Assembly: GCA_019241095.1 (NCBI GenBank)
Contig: JAFAXJ010000533.1
Coordinates: 1 to 8,519 of the forward strand
Direction of reading: 5' to 3'
Length of the DNA: 8,519 bases
Origin: Verrucomicrobiota bacterium
GTDB lineage: Bacteria > Verrucomicrobiota > Verrucomicrobiia > Chthoniobacterales > JAFAMB01
Shown here: in pieces, positions 6,878 to 8,519 of the stretch
Numbering within the stretch: the stretch's first letter is position 1
Layout of the letters: every line of letters begins with the position of its first letter
Notes under the pieces: generated by a model
Told to the model about the DNA's origin: nothing
Databases searched by the model: none
What the model saw: only the letters and a program-made list of their open reading frames with translations
Made by a program: the position numbers and the translations under genes

Positions 6878-8233
6878 CGGTATGGGAGTGATTTCGAAAC
6901 CGAGATCACGCGCTTTGCGTTGGAGGTTGCGGAGCATGCGTTCTTTGAAAAGCTTTTCGTAGGCGTGTTGACCGGCTTCGACATAAGCTGTGCCGAATTT
7001 GAGCATGCGATAAAGCAGCCGTGCAAGCTTATGAGCTCCGGCGTTGATGGCCGTTGGAGCTCCGAGTCGTGATTTGATTCGCCGGATGAAAGCACCGAGA
7101 GCACTCTTACTCTGCATGGCGCTTTGAGCTGCCAGACGCAAGGCAGCAGCGGCGCGGTTGGCGTTTTTGCGTGGTTTGCTGGGCAGAGGTCTGCCTCCAC
7201 TAATGCGGTTGTCAGGAGCCACCCCCAACCAGCGGCAAAAATGCTTCTCAGTGGGCCAGCGAGTCATATCTCGACCGATCTCCGAAAGGATTCTTTCGAC
7301 GGCTAGCAGATCCAAGCCCGGCAGCGCCGTCAAATCGGCTCCGGTCAGCTCTTGGAGACGATGGCGTCGATGGGCATCCCGGCGTTTCTCCGCTGAGCGC
7401 AGTCGGCTTAAATCCGGTGCCGGCAAGCTTATCTTGGCTTCAAAACCCTGAAAAGTTTCTTCAATCCGTTGGTCGCATTCGAGCATCTTGAGTTGCAAGC
7501 TGTCGTAAAGTTCCAGAGCCGTTTGCAGTGCGAAGAGATGTTCCGGGCAATAGTCTCCCTCTAAGGCTTTGGCCAGAACTTCGCTGCTACTCTTAATCTG
7601 GGGATGCCTCAGTTGGGCCAGCTTCACACAATTGCGTTCTCCCGCCAGAATTGCGCGCAGGATGCTCATTCCTGTTAGTCCAGTGATGTCACTGATGACT
7701 CGGTGGATCTGTACGTTCATCTCCGTCAGTGCCTTCTGCATTCGCTGCACCAGGCTGTTAGAGTCTTTGGTTAAGGTGTCGCGCAAGCGCAGGTAACTGC
7801 GTGCTACACACATTGCCGCTTCGGGTCGAAACGAGCCCCGCAGCAGGCCGAAAGTGTGCAGTTGCTGCAACCACTGGCAATCGAGCACGTCGGTTTTGCG
7901 TCCAGGCACATTTTTGACATGGCTGGCATTAACCAGACGCACCTCAAAGCCGTGGCGTTCCAGCACTTGGAAAAGCGCGATCCAGTAAACGCCCGTCGAC
8001 TCCATGACAATCGTCTCAATTTGGCAGCTTTTGAGCCAATGGCATAAGAGCACCAGATCGCTGGTAAACACGCCAAAACGCCGCACTGGCTGCGGGTCGC
8101 GATCCTCAGGCACAGCTACCCAATGCGCATCAGCTCCCACGTCAATGCCAGCGGCGTTGAGATGAACTTTTTGCAGTAAAGCCCGCTCTCTGCTGCGCTG
8201 GCTTTTGGCTTTCTTTGATGAATTTTTCGCCAT
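6866..8233 (-). CDS. IS110-family transposase (DEDD recombinase)
   Basis: The protein has 455 residues and appears intact. The N-terminal RuvC-like DEDD domain starts at AGIDVGADAHWVAV with D31; E78 lies in MESTGVYW, and D115 and D118 in PGRKTDVLDCQWL, completing the tetrad. A long helical middle follows (about 135-295). The C-terminal transposase_20-type domain has the helix-hairpin-helix-like LTALPGLDLLAVERILSEIG and then WLGVAP..RISGG, where S345 is the likely nucleophilic serine of the family. The gene starts at ATG 8233 after an A-rich leader (AAAAAAGAAAGT) with a weak ribosome binding site. At 455 residues it is longer than the 300-400 usual for IS110 enzymes but matches a known longer subgroup. 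The enzyme acts on circular intermediates, guided in characterised members by an element-encoded bridge RNA. Confidence 0.97.
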   Translation of the reverse strand: MAKNSSKKAKSQRSRERALLQKVHLNAAGIDVGADAHWVAVPEDRDPQPVRRFGVFTSDLVLLCHWLKSCQIETIVMESTGVYWIALFQVLERHGFEVRLVNASHVKNVPGRKTDVLDCQWLQQLHTFGLLRGSFRPEAAMCVARSYLRLRDTLTKDSNSLVQRMQKALTEMNVQIHRVISDITGLTGMSILRAILAGERNCVKLAQLRHPQIKSSSEVLAKALEGDYCPEHLFALQTALELYDSLQLKMLECDQRIEETFQGFEAKISLPAPDLSRLRSAEKRRDAHRRHRLQELTGADLTALPGLDLLAVERILSEIGRDMTRWPTEKHFCRWLGVAPDNRISGGRPLPSKPRKNANRAAAALRLAAQSAMQSKSALGAFIRRIKSRLGAPTAINAGAHKLARLLYRMLKFGTAYVEAGQHAYEKLFKERMLRNLQRKARDLGFEITPIPSPR

Positions 8234-8298
8234 ACTTTCTTTTTTGACTTGAAGTTAAAGCGATTCGAGATCGGCCTGAGTGGGTCAATTCTTGAAAC

Positions 8299-8306
8299 TC
8301 TCCTAA
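8299..8306 (+). repeat. Direct repeat TCTCCTAA, candidate left-end core of the IS110 element
   Basis: Identical to 6854-6861 and in the same orientation, 65 bases upstream of the transposase start. GAAAC adjoins it on the element side (8294-8298), as it does at the other copy (6862-6866). Confidence 0.35.
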
Positions 8307-8313
8307 ACAGGAT

Positions 8314-8347
8314 CATTGGGCCGGACCCATCAGGGCCCGGCCCAATG
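8314..8347. repeat. Perfect 11-bp inverted repeat forming a stable hairpin
   Basis: CATTGGGCCGG (8314-8324) pairs perfectly with CCGGCCCAATG (8337-8347). Inside the loop CCC (8326-8328) can pair with GGG (8333-8335) around ATCA, after a single A-C mismatch. Neither strand has a T tract beyond the stem, so it is not a classical intrinsic terminator. It may be part of a structured RNA of the IS, a terminator of a gene beyond the right edge, or a dispersed palindrome. Confidence 0.6.
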
Positions 8348-8519
8348 TCGCTAATGCAATAACCGAAACACTCAGAACCAAGCTAACTATCGGGCATAAG
8401 CACCAATGGTGCGTCGGTTATAACTGCCGAGCCCCAATCACGCTCAAGAATGCCACCAAGCGCGTCCAAGCAGCCAGAGTTTCTTACCGTAGTAAAATTG
8501 CGCCGCAATTTGGGGAGCT

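Larger units (their letters stand above)
6854..8306 (-). mobile_element. IS110-family insertion sequence (boundaries tentative)
   Basis: The certain part is the transposase gene at 6866-8233. I place the ends at an 8-bp direct repeat, TCTCCTAA, at 6854-6861 and 8299-8306; both copies also adjoin the pentamer GAAAC on their inner side. IS110 elements make no conventional target duplication, but a short core sequence is present at both junctions, which fits. No long terminal inverted repeats are seen, as expected. With these ends the element is about 1.45 kb with only 65 bases upstream of the gene, short for an element carrying a bridge RNA, so the left end may instead lie further right, beyond 8347 or outside the window. 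Confidence 0.5.
8234..8519. other. Non-coding region upstream of the transposase, rich in inverted repeats
   Basis: No supported gene lies here. The first 65 bases are the transposase leader. Three dyads follow: a strong hairpin at 8314-8347, GCACCA-A-TGGTGC at 8400-8412, and AAATTGCG-C-CGCAATTT at 8495-8511. If the IS left end lies beyond these, this could encode a structured bridge RNA read in the transposase direction; if the element ends near 8306 they are host flanking DNA. Confidence 0.45.

Noticed and set aside
8116..8316. 66-residue minus-strand ORF overlapping the transposase start
   Set aside because: It is an out-of-frame shadow of the transposase N-terminus; the transposase frame has the conserved DEDD motif there.
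8383..8517. Minus-strand open frame entering from the right edge and ending at TAG 8383, containing GGILERDWGSAVITDAPLV
   Set aside because: It looks somewhat protein-like and could be the tail of a gene beyond the window, but 44 codons without a recognised motif are not enough to call.
8296..8519. Plus-strand frame open to the right edge, which would continue the NTF2-like frame if the IS were removed at TCTCCTAA
   Set aside because: The translation has no NTF2-like character, and homologous proteins end near this point; an open frame of this length is only mildly unusual.
1..8519. tRNA, rRNA and CRISPR signals
   Set aside because: No cloverleaf-like segment, rRNA-like stretch or regularly spaced repeats were found on reading both strands.

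Overview
The window suggests a chromosomal segment of a soil or freshwater Verrucomicrobiota-like bacterium, possibly a related Planctomycetota-type lineage. The main evidence is a long-linker ECF-type sigma factor lying directly upstream of a Ser/Thr kinase whose N-terminus (short Cys-rich ribbon, then a 'HYEL..EDGTPVELGRGSMGVTYK' style lead-in) resembles kinases I associate with that phylum. This taxonomic call comes from recognising family style, not from a search.

Positions 1-4346, minus strand: a likely two-gene operon. A sigma factor (4346 down to 3573) is followed after 31 bases by a very large signalling protein (3541 down to the left edge, 1180 codons visible, C-terminus cut off). 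The large protein runs from a partial zinc ribbon to a complete Ser/Thr kinase domain, a STAND/NB-ARC-like ATPase, a winged-helix-like segment and a long TPR array. It reads as a cytoplasmic sensor-transducer: the TPR part and ATPase would sense or oligomerise, the kinase would give the output, and the neighbouring sigma factor would be the natural transcriptional partner.

Positions 4347-6148: an intergenic region, a doubtful small secreted-peptide ORF (4664-4834), then a plus-strand gene (4898-6148) for a protein with 17 Gly-Val-x-Gly repeats and a conserved globular C-terminal domain of unknown function. It looks like a fibrous or beta-solenoid protein but has no signal peptide of its own.

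Positions 6149-6877: a 318-base spacer, then a plus-strand NTF2-like/SnoaL-fold protein gene (6467-6877).

Positions about 6854-8306, minus strand: an IS110-family insertion sequence with an intact DEDD transposase (8233 down to 6866). Its right end lies in the 3' end of the NTF2-like gene and appears to supply that gene's last codons and stop. An 8-bp direct repeat (TCTCCTAA) at 6854-6861 and 8299-8306 is the best candidate for the element boundaries. The last 200 bases hold several inverted repeats, including a strong 11-bp-stem hairpin, and no convincing gene. They are either flanking DNA or the structured non-coding end of the IS, where IS110 elements carry their bridge RNA.

I see no rRNA, tRNA or CRISPR array. 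The most interesting items are the kinase-STAND-TPR/sigma factor pair, the repeat protein, and the IS110 end with its possible guide-RNA region.
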